Position numbers and translations under genes: made by a program. This document shows positions 41,109-49,703 of a stretch of DNA of 64,000 bases, in pieces. This DNA comes from VAZQ01 sp036555745. Its GTDB lineage: Bacteria > Pseudomonadota > Alphaproteobacteria > Rhizobiales > Xanthobacteraceae. The stretch is from assembly GCA_036555745.1 (NCBI GenBank), contig DATBKV010000128.1, positions 29,255-93,254 on the forward strand, given 5' to 3'. Positions within the stretch are counted from its first letter, which is position 1; each line of letters begins with the position of its first letter. The notes beneath the pieces are model-generated. The model saw only the letters and a program-made list of their open reading frames with translations, searched no databases and was not told the origin of the DNA.

Positions 41109-42113
41109 TTGAACGGAACCACCTCCCCCGCAAACATCACCGTGACGGTCCCGGCAAGGCTGCATCTCGGCTTCTTGGATCCCAACGGCGGACTGGGCCG
41201 TCGGTTCGGCAGCATCGGGCTGGCCATCAGCGGGCCGCGCACCCGCATAACCATCGGCATGGGCGCGAGGATGCACGTGACTGGGCCGGAGCGTGAACGG
41301 GTCACCGGCCATCTTGCGGCCATGCAACGCGCTCTCGATCTCGAGGGCGCCCACCACGTCACGATTGACGAGGTCGTGCCGCCCCATGTCGGTCTCGGCT
41401 CCGGTACCCAGCTTGCGCTGGCCGTGGCGGCTGCGCTGCGCCGACTCCATGGCCTGCCCCTCGACGTCCGCGCCGACGCGCTCCGACTCGGACGCGGCGC
41501 CCGCTCGGGAATCGGCATCGGCCTGTTCGAACATGGCGGCCTGGTGGTGGACGGTGGGCGTGGCCCAGCGGGGCTGGTGGCTCCGATCATCAGCCGCATG
41601 GCGTTTCCGGAGCGATGGCGAGTCTTCCTCGTGCTCGACCGGCGCAGGCAGGGTGTGCATGGGGCGGATGAACGCGACGTTTTCGACCGTTTGCCGCCGT
41701 GGTCGGAGGCGGACGCCGCCCATCTCTGCCGGCTCGTCCTGATGCAGGCGTTGCCGGCAGTGGCAGAACACGACATCGTGGCCTTCGGATCGGCGATCAG
41801 GGAGATGCAGGCGCGGCTCGGTGACTATTTCGCGGCGCTGCAGGGAGGGCAGCGCTTCTCCAGTCCCGATGTGGCCGGCGCGCTGGAGCTGCTCGAGCGC
41901 GAGGGCGCTTTGGGCATCGGCCAAAGCTCCTGGGGTCCGACCGGCTTTGCCTTCGCCCCGAGCCCGGAGTCGGCGGATCGACTGCTGGCGCGCGCGCATG
42001 GCGATCCGCGGTGCCGTAACCTGGAAATCCGCACTTGCTCAGGGCTTAACCGCGGAGCAGAAATCATCGCGCACGCGGCGGTGGATGCGCCGGAGCGACA
42101 ACGATGGAAATGA
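41109..42113 (+). CDS. mptG: Beta-ribofuranosylaminobenzene 5'-phosphate synthase
   Basis: A 334-residue GHMP-kinase-fold protein; MptG condenses p-hydroxybenzoate (or p-aminobenzoate) with PRPP to begin the arylamine side chain of methanopterin. Landmarks: VTVPARLHLGFLDPNGGLGRRFGSIGLAI, the Gly-rich PPHVGLGSGTQLALAVA, RSGIGIGLFEHGGLVVDGG and SSWGPTGFAF. The start appears to be a TTG at 41109 with GGGAG upstream; a further TTG at 41064 is possible. A weak start codon on the first gene of the operon would lower its output relative to mtdB and mch. Confidence 0.85.
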   Translation: MNGTTSPANITVTVPARLHLGFLDPNGGLGRRFGSIGLAISGPRTRITIGMGARMHVTGPERERVTGHLAAMQRALDLEGAHHVTIDEVVPPHVGLGSGTQLALAVAAALRRLHGLPLDVRADALRLGRGARSGIGIGLFEHGGLVVDGGRGPAGLVAPIISRMAFPERWRVFLVLDRRRQGVHGADERDVFDRLPPWSEADAAHLCRLVLMQALPAVAEHDIVAFGSAIREMQARLGDYFAALQGGQRFSSPDVAGALELLEREGALGIGQSSWGPTGFAFAPSPESADRLLARAHGDPRCRNLEIRTCSGLNRGAEIIAHAAVDAPERQRWK

Positions 42114-42289
42114 CCGGTGCTTCGAAGCCGCAGCGCGCCGGATCCGCGCCGCGATCCCCGCTTCAGATTCAGGACGGCGCAACGGAACCACGCAATTGCT
42201 GATGCCGCCAGCGCGCAACTCTCGTGCCGCAAGTTCACGCAAGAGCGAGCGGCTTCCGAATCGGACGACTGGCGCCTCGGAGTTACGCC

Positions 42290-43186
42290 ATGACCGACAA
42301 GAACATTCTGCACATGCTGACCACGCTCAAGCACATGAGTCCATTCGACGTGAATATGGCTTTGGACGCCGGGTACGATGCGGTGGCCACCTATACCAGC
42401 GTGACGCTGGAGGAGGTACGCGGGCTGGTGCAGGACGCGATGTTCTCGCGTCCGCCCAAGACCGGCGTGCGGACCGGAATGTTCATCGGGGGCAAGAACG
42501 CGATCCTCGCCCTCGACATGCTGTCGGCGGCCAAGAAAGCGCTGCTGCCGCCCTTCGCCATCTCCCTGTTCGCCGATCCCGCCGGATCCTTCACCACAGC
42601 GGCGGCGATGGTGGCATGCGTCCAGAAGACGTTGCGTGAAAAAAAGCAACGCGAGCTGAAAGGGCTCAAGGTCGCGGTATTTGGCGCAACCGGGGTCGTC
42701 GGCTTCTCGTCCGGGGTCATCGCGGCGCTGGAGCGCGCCGAGGTCACGCTGGTCGGCCATGACGGCATCAGGCGCGTAGAGGACGCCGCGCGCGAGATCA
42801 AGGCCCGATTCGAGGTCGAGGTGCGGCCCGCTGATGGTAGCGACGAAGGCAAGAAGACCGCGATCCTGGCCGAGGCCGAGGCGGCATTCTGCGCCGGGCG
42901 CGCGGGTGTGCGCATCCTTTCGGCCGCTCAAGTCGCCGCGGCCAGGCGCCTGCTGGTGGTTGCCGACGTCAACGCGGTACCGCCGTCCGGAGTCGAAGGC
43001 CTCGACGTGATGGCGAACGGCGCCGAGCTCACACCCCAAGGCACCCTCGGCATCGGCCCGCTCGCGATCGGCAATGTCAAGTACAAGACGGAATCCGGTC
43101 TGTTCCAGAAAATGATCGCCGCCTCCAAGCCGACGAGCTTTGATTTTCGGGATGCATTCGAGCTTGCGCGCGAGTTGAATGCCTGA
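42290..43186 (+). CDS. mtdB: NAD(P)-dependent methylene-H4MPT dehydrogenase
   Basis: A 298-residue MtdB. It oxidises methylene-H4MPT to methenyl-H4MPT using NAD(P)+. The N-terminus ILHMLTTLKHMSPFDVNMALDAGYDAV is diagnostic, followed by KNAILALDMLSAAKKALLPPFAISLFADPAGSFTTAAAMVA and the Rossmann-type VAVFGATGVVGFSSGVIAALERAEVTLVGHDG. GGAG lies 8 bases before the ATG at 42290; the open frame extends 66 bases upstream without homology. It overlaps the following ATP-grasp gene by 8 bases. Confidence 0.93.
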   Translation: MTDKNILHMLTTLKHMSPFDVNMALDAGYDAVATYTSVTLEEVRGLVQDAMFSRPPKTGVRTGMFIGGKNAILALDMLSAAKKALLPPFAISLFADPAGSFTTAAAMVACVQKTLREKKQRELKGLKVAVFGATGVVGFSSGVIAALERAEVTLVGHDGIRRVEDAAREIKARFEVEVRPADGSDEGKKTAILAEAEAAFCAGRAGVRILSAAQVAAARRLLVVADVNAVPPSGVEGLDVMANGAELTPQGTLGIGPLAIGNVKYKTESGLFQKMIAASKPTSFDFRDAFELARELNA

Positions 43187-44300
43187 GGCCACCACCGTGC
43201 TCATTGCCGCCGTTGCCGCCCGTGCGCTCGCGGCATCGGCACGTCGCGGCGGTTACGCACCGTTGGTCGCGGATTGCTTCGGCGATCAGGACACGGTCGC
43301 GGCGGCGCACGCGCATATTCGCCTCCCCCGGGGCGCTGCTCGCGCGATGCGCTCGGAACACGTGATCGACGCGCTCGCGAGCTTGGCGGCGGTGCGCGAA
43401 CCCGCGGGCATCGTCTGCGGCACCGGTTTCGAGGATTGTCCCGAAGTGCTGGCCGCCATCGCGCGACGCTGGCGTCTGCTCGGGAACGGGCCAGACGTGG
43501 TCGCACGAATCAAGGACCCGCTCGCGTTCGCCAAGCTTTGCCGCGACTGCGAGATTGCTCATCCCGAAACATCGCTCTCCCGTCCGGCTGACCCGAGAGA
43601 CTGGCTCATGAAGCGCAGCGGTGGCGCGGGTGGCCAGCACATTCGGGCCGCAGCGCACTCCGATACCGCTGCCGATGGTTTCTATTTCCAGCGTCGTGTC
43701 GAGGGCCGATCGGTATCGGCTCTCGTCCTCGCCGACGGCCGTCGCGCGATGGTGCTCGGATTCAGCGCGCAATGGTCCTCACCGGCGCCGCAGCGACCGT
43801 TTCGCTATGGCGGAGCCGTGCAGCCGGCCCCACTCGAGCCTGCAGCTGCCGCCGCGATGAGCGCAGCCGTGCAGCGGCTCGTACCGGCGATCCCGCTGGT
43901 CGGGCTCAACAGCGCCGATTTCCTTGTCGCTGAGAACGGTATCCAGCTGTTGGAGATCAATCCGAGACCGGGAGCCACGCTCGACATTTTCGAGCCGAGC
44001 AGCGATTCCATCTTCGCCATGCACGTCGCGGCGTGTGAGGGTATATTGCCGGCGCGTGCACCAAGCTATGACCAAGCGAAGGCCTCAGCGATCGTCTATG
44101 CCGAACGCGAGGTCGTAGCCTTGCCCGCGCGCGCTTGGCCGGCCTGGACCGCCGATCGCCCTGTCGCGGGCGCCTGCTTCGCCGCGGGCGAGCCTTTGTG
44201 CACTGTGCTCGCCTGCGCTGCCAGCGCAACGAGCGCGCGAGCGCTCGCTCAGCGGAGGGCTGAGATGATTCTCGCAGGCACCAAGGCGGGCTCGGCATGA
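43179..44300 (+). CDS. ATP-grasp domain protein of the H4MPT/methylofuran cluster (first)
   Basis: A 373-residue ATP-grasp protein. The N-terminal Rossmann-like part (VLIAAVAARALAASARRGGYAPLVADCFGD) precedes an ATP-grasp core with KDPLAFAKLCRDCEI, the WLMKRSGGAGGQHI loop, a phosphate-binding FQRRVEGRS segment and the C-terminal metal site GIQLLEINPRPGATLDIFE. Such proteins are conserved in bacterial C1 clusters and presumably ligate an amino acid, often glutamate, to a cofactor intermediate. MfnD-type tyramine-glutamate ligation is one candidate. It is coupled to mtdB (8-base overlap) and mch (4-base overlap). The exact step is not known to me. Confidence 0.75.
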   Translation: MPEATTVLIAAVAARALAASARRGGYAPLVADCFGDQDTVAAAHAHIRLPRGAARAMRSEHVIDALASLAAVREPAGIVCGTGFEDCPEVLAAIARRWRLLGNGPDVVARIKDPLAFAKLCRDCEIAHPETSLSRPADPRDWLMKRSGGAGGQHIRAAAHSDTAADGFYFQRRVEGRSVSALVLADGRRAMVLGFSAQWSSPAPQRPFRYGGAVQPAPLEPAAAAAMSAAVQRLVPAIPLVGLNSADFLVAENGIQLLEINPRPGATLDIFEPSSDSIFAMHVAACEGILPARAPSYDQAKASAIVYAEREVVALPARAWPAWTADRPVAGACFAAGEPLCTVLACAASATSARALAQRRAEMILAGTKAGSA

Positions 44301-45268
44301 ACGAGCGGCCGACGACGAGCGTGAACGAACGCGCGGCCACGCTGGTCGAGCGGCTCAGGGCGGCATCGGCCGAGCTCAAGGTCGCGGTGGCGCGCGGCGA
44401 GTTGGGCGAGACCCTGATCGACGCCGGCAGCCGGTCGCCCGGCAGCATCGCCGCGGGCCTCCAACTCGCCGAGATCTGCATGGGCGGGCTTGGCGCCGTG
44501 ACCTTGGCTGCCAGCGCGACGACGCCGCGGTGGCCGTGGACGCTGCTGGTGCGCTCGTCCAATCCCGTGACGGCCTGCCTCGCCTGCCAATATGCCGGCT
44601 GGCGGCTGTCCGAGGGGCAGGGCAAGGACGCCTTCTTCGCCCTGGGCTCCGGACCCGCGCGTGCGCTCGCGCGGGTCGAGGCGCTGTTCGACGAGCTCGG
44701 CTATCGCGATGACGCCTCGACTGGCACGCTGGTCATGGAAAGCAGCCGTCCACCGCCAGCCGCCCTGGTCGCCAAGGTCGCACACGACTGCCGGCTCGAT
44801 CCCGACGGCTTGACCATCATTTACGCGCCGACGCAAAGCCTCGCGGGCGCAACGCAGGTCGTCGCCCGCGTGCTCGAGGTCGCGCTGCACAAGGCCCACG
44901 AGCTCAAGTTTCCCTTGCAGCGCTTGGTCGAGGGCCTCGGCGCGGCGCCGCTCTCGCCGCCCCACCCCGACCTGATCACGGCGATGGGCCGCACCAACGA
45001 TGCCATCATCTATGCGGGGCGGGTTCATCTTTTCGTCACGGGTCCGGCGAGCGACGCGCGCGATCTCGCGCAGGCGCTGCCAAGCGAGGGGTCGCGCGAT
45101 TTCGGCCGGCCGTTCGCGGAAATTTTCAAACGTTCCAAGGGCGATTTCTACGCCATCGACCCCATGCTGTTCAGTCCTGCCGAGGTGATCGTGACCGCAA
45201 TCGAGAGCGGCGAAAGCTTCCACCGCGGCCACGTCGACCTAAAGCTCCTCGATGCATCGTTTGCGTGA
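44297..45268 (+). CDS. mch: Methenyl-H4MPT cyclohydrolase
   Basis: A 323-residue Mch that hydrolyses methenyl-H4MPT to N5-formyl-H4MPT. Family segments: SVNERAATLVERLRAASAEL, LIDAGSRSPGSIAAGLQLAEICMGGLG, WPWTLLVRSSNPVTACLACQYAGW, FFALGSGPARALA and FKRSKGDFYAIDPMLFSPAEV. Length is normal. It begins in an ATGA overlap with the preceding ATP-grasp gene and its 3' end overlaps the next by 17 bases, so cofactor-ligase and C1 enzymes are made from one coupled message. Confidence 0.93.
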   Translation: MNERPTTSVNERAATLVERLRAASAELKVAVARGELGETLIDAGSRSPGSIAAGLQLAEICMGGLGAVTLAASATTPRWPWTLLVRSSNPVTACLACQYAGWRLSEGQGKDAFFALGSGPARALARVEALFDELGYRDDASTGTLVMESSRPPPAALVAKVAHDCRLDPDGLTIIYAPTQSLAGATQVVARVLEVALHKAHELKFPLQRLVEGLGAAPLSPPHPDLITAMGRTNDAIIYAGRVHLFVTGPASDARDLAQALPSEGSRDFGRPFAEIFKRSKGDFYAIDPMLFSPAEVIVTAIESGESFHRGHVDLKLLDASFA

Positions 45269-46205
45269 TTCCTCGGCCGCCCAGCCCGCGTCGGCCCGCC
45301 CGCTGGTCGCCCTCGTCGTGGAGGGCATCGATTGGCACGCTCGCGTGCTCACGCAGGCGTTCGCCGCGCTCGGCGTGCGTGCGGCGCCGGTCAGCCTGCA
45401 ATCCTGCGCTATCGACACGCAACGCAGGCTCGGGCTCAGGATTGCCGATCTCGGCGACCGCCTTCCCGACGCCGTGCTCGTGCGCTCGATGTCCGGCGGC
45501 ACGTTCCAGGCGGTGACGCTGCGGCTCGGCATTCTTCACGCGCTGCGTGAAAGCGGCGTTCCGGTATGGAACGACGCGCGCGCCATCGAGCGTTGCGTGG
45601 ACAAATCGATGACGAGCTTTCTGCTCGCGCGCGCCGGCATTCCGACGCCGGACACCTGGGCGGTGGAGTCACGCGAGGCCGCATGCGCCATCGCCGCACG
45701 CGAGAGCAGGCGCGGCCCATTAGTGCTCAAGCCGCTGTTCGGCTCGCAGGGACGCGGCCTCGAGCTGATCCGATCGCCGGACGAGCTGCCAGGCGTCCAC
45801 GCGGTGGCTGGCGTCTACTACCTTCAGCGCTACCTCGCGGTCGAAGGCCGCGATGGGTTCCGCGACTTTCGGCTGCTGGTATCCCAGGGACGCGTGATCG
45901 CCGCCATGGCCCGGCAGGCTGCAAGCTGGATCACCAACGTGAAGCAAGGGGGACGGCCCATGGCGGTCGTCGCCGGCGCAGAGCTTGGCGAGCTCGCGGT
46001 CCGCGCCGCCGCCGCGGTCGGCGCCGCATTTGCCGGGGTGGACATTCTCTACGACGCCGACGGGTGCGCCACGGTGCTTGAGGTCAACAGCATGCCGGCC
46101 TGGTCCGGCTTGCAGAAGGTCACGCGCGCAAATATAGCCGCAACCATAGCCGCGGATCTCATCACGGCGATCACTTCGGGTACGTCGCGGGGAGCGATGG
46201 TGTGA
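45252..46205 (+). CDS. RimK-like ATP-grasp ligase of the C1 cofactor cluster (second)
   Basis: A 317-residue RimK-type ATP-grasp protein: DWHARVLTQAFAALGVRA at the N-terminus, NDARAIERCVDKSMTSFLLARAGIPTPDTW, the LVLKPLFGSQGRGLELI loop, FRDFRLLVSQGRVIAAMARQ and a metal-binding TVLEVNSMPAWSGLQK. RimK relatives add glutamate residues to peptides or coenzymes. Methylofuran of Methylobacterium carries a long glutamate chain, so glutamate addition to methylofuran or H4MPT is plausible. It overlaps mch by 17 bases and the CitG-like gene by 4. Confidence 0.8.
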   Translation: MHRLRDSSAAQPASARPLVALVVEGIDWHARVLTQAFAALGVRAAPVSLQSCAIDTQRRLGLRIADLGDRLPDAVLVRSMSGGTFQAVTLRLGILHALRESGVPVWNDARAIERCVDKSMTSFLLARAGIPTPDTWAVESREAACAIAARESRRGPLVLKPLFGSQGRGLELIRSPDELPGVHAVAGVYYLQRYLAVEGRDGFRDFRLLVSQGRVIAAMARQAASWITNVKQGGRPMAVVAGAELGELAVRAAAAVGAAFAGVDILYDADGCATVLEVNSMPAWSGLQKVTRANIAATIAADLITAITSGTSRGAMV

Positions 46206-47065
46206 CCGCGTCCGCGGCCGACGTCGCCTTAGCCTTCAAGGCGGCCTGCGGTGACGAGCTCGAGGCACCCAAGCCCGGCAACGTTCACGTCTTCGCCTCC
46301 GGCCACCGCATGACGGCGGCCGAGTTCATCCGCAGCGCCGAGGCGGCCGCCGGCCCGCTCGCGTTACCGGGCGCCCGCGTCGGCTCCCGCATCCTCGGGG
46401 CGGTCGAAGCGACGCTAGCTGCCGTCGGCACCAATACCAATCTCGGCATCATTCTGCTCTGCGCCCCGCTGGCCGCGGCGGCGGATGCGAGCTCCGCGGG
46501 CTTGCGCGCCGCGCTTGCAGACGTGCTCGACTCCCTCGACCTGCAAGATGGCGAGCTTGCCTTTCGCGCCATTGCGCGGGCGGCGCCGGCGGGGCTCGGC
46601 AAGGCCGCCCGCCACGATGTTAGCGAGCCCGCAACAGTTACGCTCAAGGCCGCCATGGCAGAGGCGTCGCACCGCGACCGCATCGCCCGCCAATACACTT
46701 GTGCCTTCGCCGATGTGTTCGAACGCGGGGAGCCGGCGCTCACGGCCGCCTTGGCGCGCTTCGCCGATCGCCGATGGGCGACGCTCGCTGTCTATCTCGA
46801 ATTCCTGCATGCATTTCCGGATAGCCATATCTTGCGCAAGCACGGCACGACGACGGCAGAGGCAATAGCGGGGGCCGCGCGCGACTTCCACGCCCGCCTG
46901 CAGTCCAGCCAAGATCCGGCGGCGCTGCTGCCGGATCTCATGCAATGGGATGCATGGCTCAAAGCGCGGGACATTAATCCCGGTACCAGCGCGGACCTCA
47001 CCGTTGCCACCCTGTTTGCCCACCGCTTGAGGACCATCTTGCCGGCGGCTCGCAACAGTGATTGA
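46202..47065 (+). CDS. CitG/MdcB-like (triphosphoribosyl-dephospho-CoA synthase family) protein of the C1 cluster
   Basis: A 287-residue all-helical protein of the CitG/MdcB superfamily: KAACGDELEAPKPGNVHVFASGHRMTAAEFIRSAEAAA near the N-terminus and GTNTNLGIILLCAPLAAAA near 80, ending in HAFPDSHILRKHGTTTAEA. CitG makes the triphosphoribosyl prosthetic group of citrate lyase; members in bacterial H4MPT clusters are assumed to add a phosphoribosyl-type group in H4MPT synthesis. The GTG start overlaps the RimK-like stop as GTGA. A 148-base spacer with a strong hairpin separates it from fae. Confidence 0.8.
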   Translation: MTASAADVALAFKAACGDELEAPKPGNVHVFASGHRMTAAEFIRSAEAAAGPLALPGARVGSRILGAVEATLAAVGTNTNLGIILLCAPLAAAADASSAGLRAALADVLDSLDLQDGELAFRAIARAAPAGLGKAARHDVSEPATVTLKAAMAEASHRDRIARQYTCAFADVFERGEPALTAALARFADRRWATLAVYLEFLHAFPDSHILRKHGTTTAEAIAGAARDFHARLQSSQDPAALLPDLMQWDAWLKARDINPGTSADLTVATLFAHRLRTILPAARNSD

Positions 47066-47106
47066 CTTCGCGGCGCGGACGAGGTCCGCCGCTATCTGGC
47101 TAACCG

Positions 47107-47129
47107 GTCCGGCTCGCAGCGAGCCGGAC
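47107..47129 (+). other. Strong hairpin in the citG-like/fae spacer
   Basis: GTCCGGCTCG (47107-47116) pairs perfectly with CGAGCCGGAC (47120-47129) around a CAG loop: a 10-bp GC-rich stem. It lies 41 bases after the upstream stop and 84 before the fae start. There is no T tract, so intrinsic termination is unlikely; an RNA-stability or processing element at the 5' side of the abundant fae message is more likely. Confidence 0.6.
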
Positions 47130-47213
47130 GCTGACAACAAGGATAGCCGTCCAGCCGAATGCCGGAGGCTTCGGCGTTCGGAGATTTCTCGTTTTTGTTG
47201 GGAGGAGATGGCG

Positions 47214-47720
47214 ATGGCAAAGGTGAACGGACTCTGCGTGGGTGAATCGCTGGTCGGCGAGGGCAACGAAGTCGCCCACATCGATCTCATCATGGGGCCG
47301 CGCGGAAGCGCGGCCGAAACGGCATTCGCCAATGCCCTCACCAACAACAAAGACGGCTTTACGTCGCTGCTCGCCGTCGTCGCACCAAACCTGTTGTGCA
47401 AGCCGGCAACCATCTTGTTCAACAAGGTGACGATCAAGGGCGCCAAACAGGCCGTGCAGATGTTCGGCCCGGCGCAGCATGCAGTCGCCAAGGCCGTGGC
47501 CGACAGCGTCGCAGAAGGGGTCATTCCGCAGGATGAGGCCGACAACCTGTTCATATGCGTCGGCGTGTTCATCCATTGGGAAGCCGCCGACGACAAGAAG
47601 ATCCAGGATTACAATTATCGCGCCACCAAGGAAGCGATCGCGCGCGCCGTCAACGGCGAGCCGAAGGTTGCCGAGGTCGTGGCCAAGCGCAACCAGGTCA
47701 AGCACCCGTTCGCCGCCTAA
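47214..47720 (+). CDS. fae: Formaldehyde-activating enzyme
   Basis: A 168-residue Fae, condensing formaldehyde with H4MPT to methylene-H4MPT. The hallmark N-terminus MAKVNGLCVGESLVGEGNEVAHIDLIMGPR contains the catalytic His22, and the rest (GPAQHAVAKAVADSVAEGVIP, VFIHWEAADDKKIQDYNY, KEAIARAV) is family-typical. The ATG at 47214 is preferred over 47208 because GGAGGAG is 6 bases away. It is the last gene of the mptG-mtdB-mch run but probably has its own promoter or a stabilised message, since Fae is usually very abundant. Confidence 0.95.
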   Translation: MAKVNGLCVGESLVGEGNEVAHIDLIMGPRGSAAETAFANALTNNKDGFTSLLAVVAPNLLCKPATILFNKVTIKGAKQAVQMFGPAQHAVAKAVADSVAEGVIPQDEADNLFICVGVFIHWEAADDKKIQDYNYRATKEAIARAVNGEPKVAEVVAKRNQVKHPFAA

Positions 47721-47906
47721 CGCTCGCTGCGCGCGCGGCGACCCGCCCGCAAAGGAGCGCAACACCGCGCCATTCAGCCGGCAACCGTGCGCGTCGGCAG
47801 GCGGGCCGTTGGCATGCGAGATGACCGGCCGGCATGCGCCGAGCCTGCCATCACACGGGTGAGGCGCGGGGGACGGCTCGCGTGTGTTGCCGGGTCTTCG
47901 CGCTCG

Positions 47907-48599
47907 TCACAGCGCGGCGAGGTCGCTCGCGCTCACTCGACCGTCGTGCAGGCACGATGCCACGAGCGCTCCCGCCATCCCGGCACGCTTCAGGTTGAGG
48001 AGGTCGGCCCGATCGCGCACGCCCCCCGCAGCATAAATCTGTCGTCCCGATGCCGCCTCGCGCAGACTGCGAAGTCGCTCAAGGTCCGGCCCGGCGCCGC
48101 TGCCAACCCGTGCCAGGGTCATCGCGATCACCTTCTGGGGCCAGTAAGCCGACTCCTCAAGCACCGCCGGCGGCCCTTGGAAGGCGGGGCCGCGGAAGTC
48201 GAGGGATAGCGCCACGCGCGTATCCTCGGCGAAACGGCGAACGAGCGCGCTGTCGCGCTGGCTCTCGCTGCCAAGCACTAGGCGCCCCCAACCGGCGTCG
48301 AGCCAAGCTTCGGCGCCCTGGAGATCGCACAAGCCGTTGTCGATCCAGAGCGTCAGCTGCGGAAACTGCGCCCGCAGGCCCACCAGCGCCGCGCGGTTGT
48401 CGCCCCTGCCCATGATGGCATCGAGGTCAGCGACATAGAGGCTCGCAAACGGGTGCAGCGACAGAAGCCCGCGCGCCATATCCACGGGGTCGCTGGTTGG
48501 CGACAGCGGCGTCTCAATTGGGCGATACTGCTCACGCCGTCCCATCCGGGCGCGGACCACGGTCCCGCCCATGAGATCGATGACAGGAATGACCTCCAT
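47907..48599 (-). CDS. HisA/HisF-like TIM-barrel protein of the C1 cofactor cluster
   Basis: A 230-residue TIM barrel related to HisA (phosphoribosylformimino-AICAR-phosphate isomerase): MEVIPVIDLMGGTVVRARMGRREQYRPIE, SLYVADLDAIMG, WIDNGLCD, RLVLGSES, VALSLDF and IYAAGGVRDRADL. The active-site Asp8 (VIDLMGG) is kept. The protein is slightly short and no his genes are adjacent. HisA-like genes are conserved with bacterial H4MPT clusters, and a ribosyl-phosphate step in cofactor synthesis is the likely role. It is the only gene here on the minus strand and diverges from the MfnF-like gene. Confidence 0.8.
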   Translation of the reverse strand: MEVIPVIDLMGGTVVRARMGRREQYRPIETPLSPTSDPVDMARGLLSLHPFASLYVADLDAIMGRGDNRAALVGLRAQFPQLTLWIDNGLCDLQGAEAWLDAGWGRLVLGSESQRDSALVRRFAEDTRVALSLDFRGPAFQGPPAVLEESAYWPQKVIAMTLARVGSGAGPDLERLRSLREAASGRQIYAAGGVRDRADLLNLKRAGMAGALVASCLHDGRVSASDLAAL

Positions 48600-48665
48600 G
48601 GCATTGCTCGGTTGCGAGCCGCGACGACCCAGGCTGGCGGAGACTATCACGGCGAGGAGCGCGTC

Positions 48666-49703
48666 ATGACCGTCGTGATCGGCTGGGATATCGGCGGGGC
48701 ACATCTCAAGGCGGCGCGCGCGGAGCGCGGCCGGATCGTCGAGGCCATTCAAGCCGCCTCGCCGCTGCGGCTTGGCCTCGATCGGCTGGCGCAAGCCTTC
48801 GCCGAGGTCAAGGCAAGGATCGGCACAGCCGATCTTCACGTGGTCACCATGACCGGCGAGCTGGCGGATACGTTCGCCTCCCGTGCCGAAGGTGTCGGGC
48901 AGCTCTGCGCGCTCGCGGTGCGCGAGCTCGGTCCGGCGCTGTCGCTCTATGCCGGGAGAGCCGGTTTCATTGCGCCGCAGGACGGGCCTCGCCACGTCGA
49001 GGACGTGGCCTCGGCCAATTGGTTCGCCAGCGCTTCGCTTGCGGCCTGCAAGCAACGCGCGGCGTTGCTCGTGGATGTCGGGTCGACGACGACCGACGTG
49101 GTGCCGGTCATCGACGGCGCTGTCGCCGCCCGCGGCTACACCGATGAGGAGCGGCTCGCGGCCGGCGAGCTCGTATATACCGGGCTGGTGCGCAGTTTCG
49201 TGATTGCGATGGCCGACCGCGCGCCCTTTGCTGGTCGCTGGTCAACGCTGATAAACGAGAACTTCGCGACGATGGCGGACGTACATCGCATTCTTGAGCA
49301 GTTGCCTGAGGGCGCTGACCAGATGGCAACCGCCGACGGGCGCGCCAAAAGCGCCGAGGCCTCGCGCGCGCGGCTTGCGCGCGTGGTCGGTTGCGACGTG
49401 GATGGTGCCAGCGAGGCGGCTTGGCGGCTGCTGGCGCAATGGTTCGCCGAACGGCAAATGCGCGCCATCATGGACGGCGTGATGCTGGTGCTGTCGGCCG
49501 CGAGCCTGCGCCCCGATGCGCCGATCCTCGCAGCGGGTATCGGGGCCGCGGTCGCGGAAGAAATCGCCCGCCGGCTGGGGCGCCCGCATCTTTCGTTCGA
49601 CGCCATCCTTGATGTCGCGCCCGACGTTTGCGACCGGGCATCACAGTGCGCGCCGGCGGCGGCGCTCGCGGCGCTCGCCGCGACCTCTGCGATGGTATGC
49701 TGA
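48666..49703 (+). CDS. mfnF: MfnF-like hydantoinase/oxoprolinase-fold protein, H4MPT-linked C1 pathway
   Basis: A 345-residue ASKHA-fold protein annotated in methylotrophs as H4MPT-linked C1 transfer pathway protein. Landmarks: VVIGWDIGGAHLKAARAERG for the first phosphate loop, VTMTGELADTF, NWFASASLAA, and ALLVDVGSTTTDVVPVIDG for the second. In methanogens MfnF joins the furan unit to glutamyl-tyramine to give the methanofuran core; the bacterial protein should make the matching bond in methylofuran. GAGGAG precedes the ATG at 48666. A compact hairpin terminator begins on its stop codon. Confidence 0.8.
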   Translation: MTVVIGWDIGGAHLKAARAERGRIVEAIQAASPLRLGLDRLAQAFAEVKARIGTADLHVVTMTGELADTFASRAEGVGQLCALAVRELGPALSLYAGRAGFIAPQDGPRHVEDVASANWFASASLAACKQRAALLVDVGSTTTDVVPVIDGAVAARGYTDEERLAAGELVYTGLVRSFVIAMADRAPFAGRWSTLINENFATMADVHRILEQLPEGADQMATADGRAKSAEASRARLARVVGCDVDGASEAAWRLLAQWFAERQMRAIMDGVMLVLSAASLRPDAPILAAGIGAAVAEEIARRLGRPHLSFDAILDVAPDVCDRASQCAPAAALAALAATSAMVC

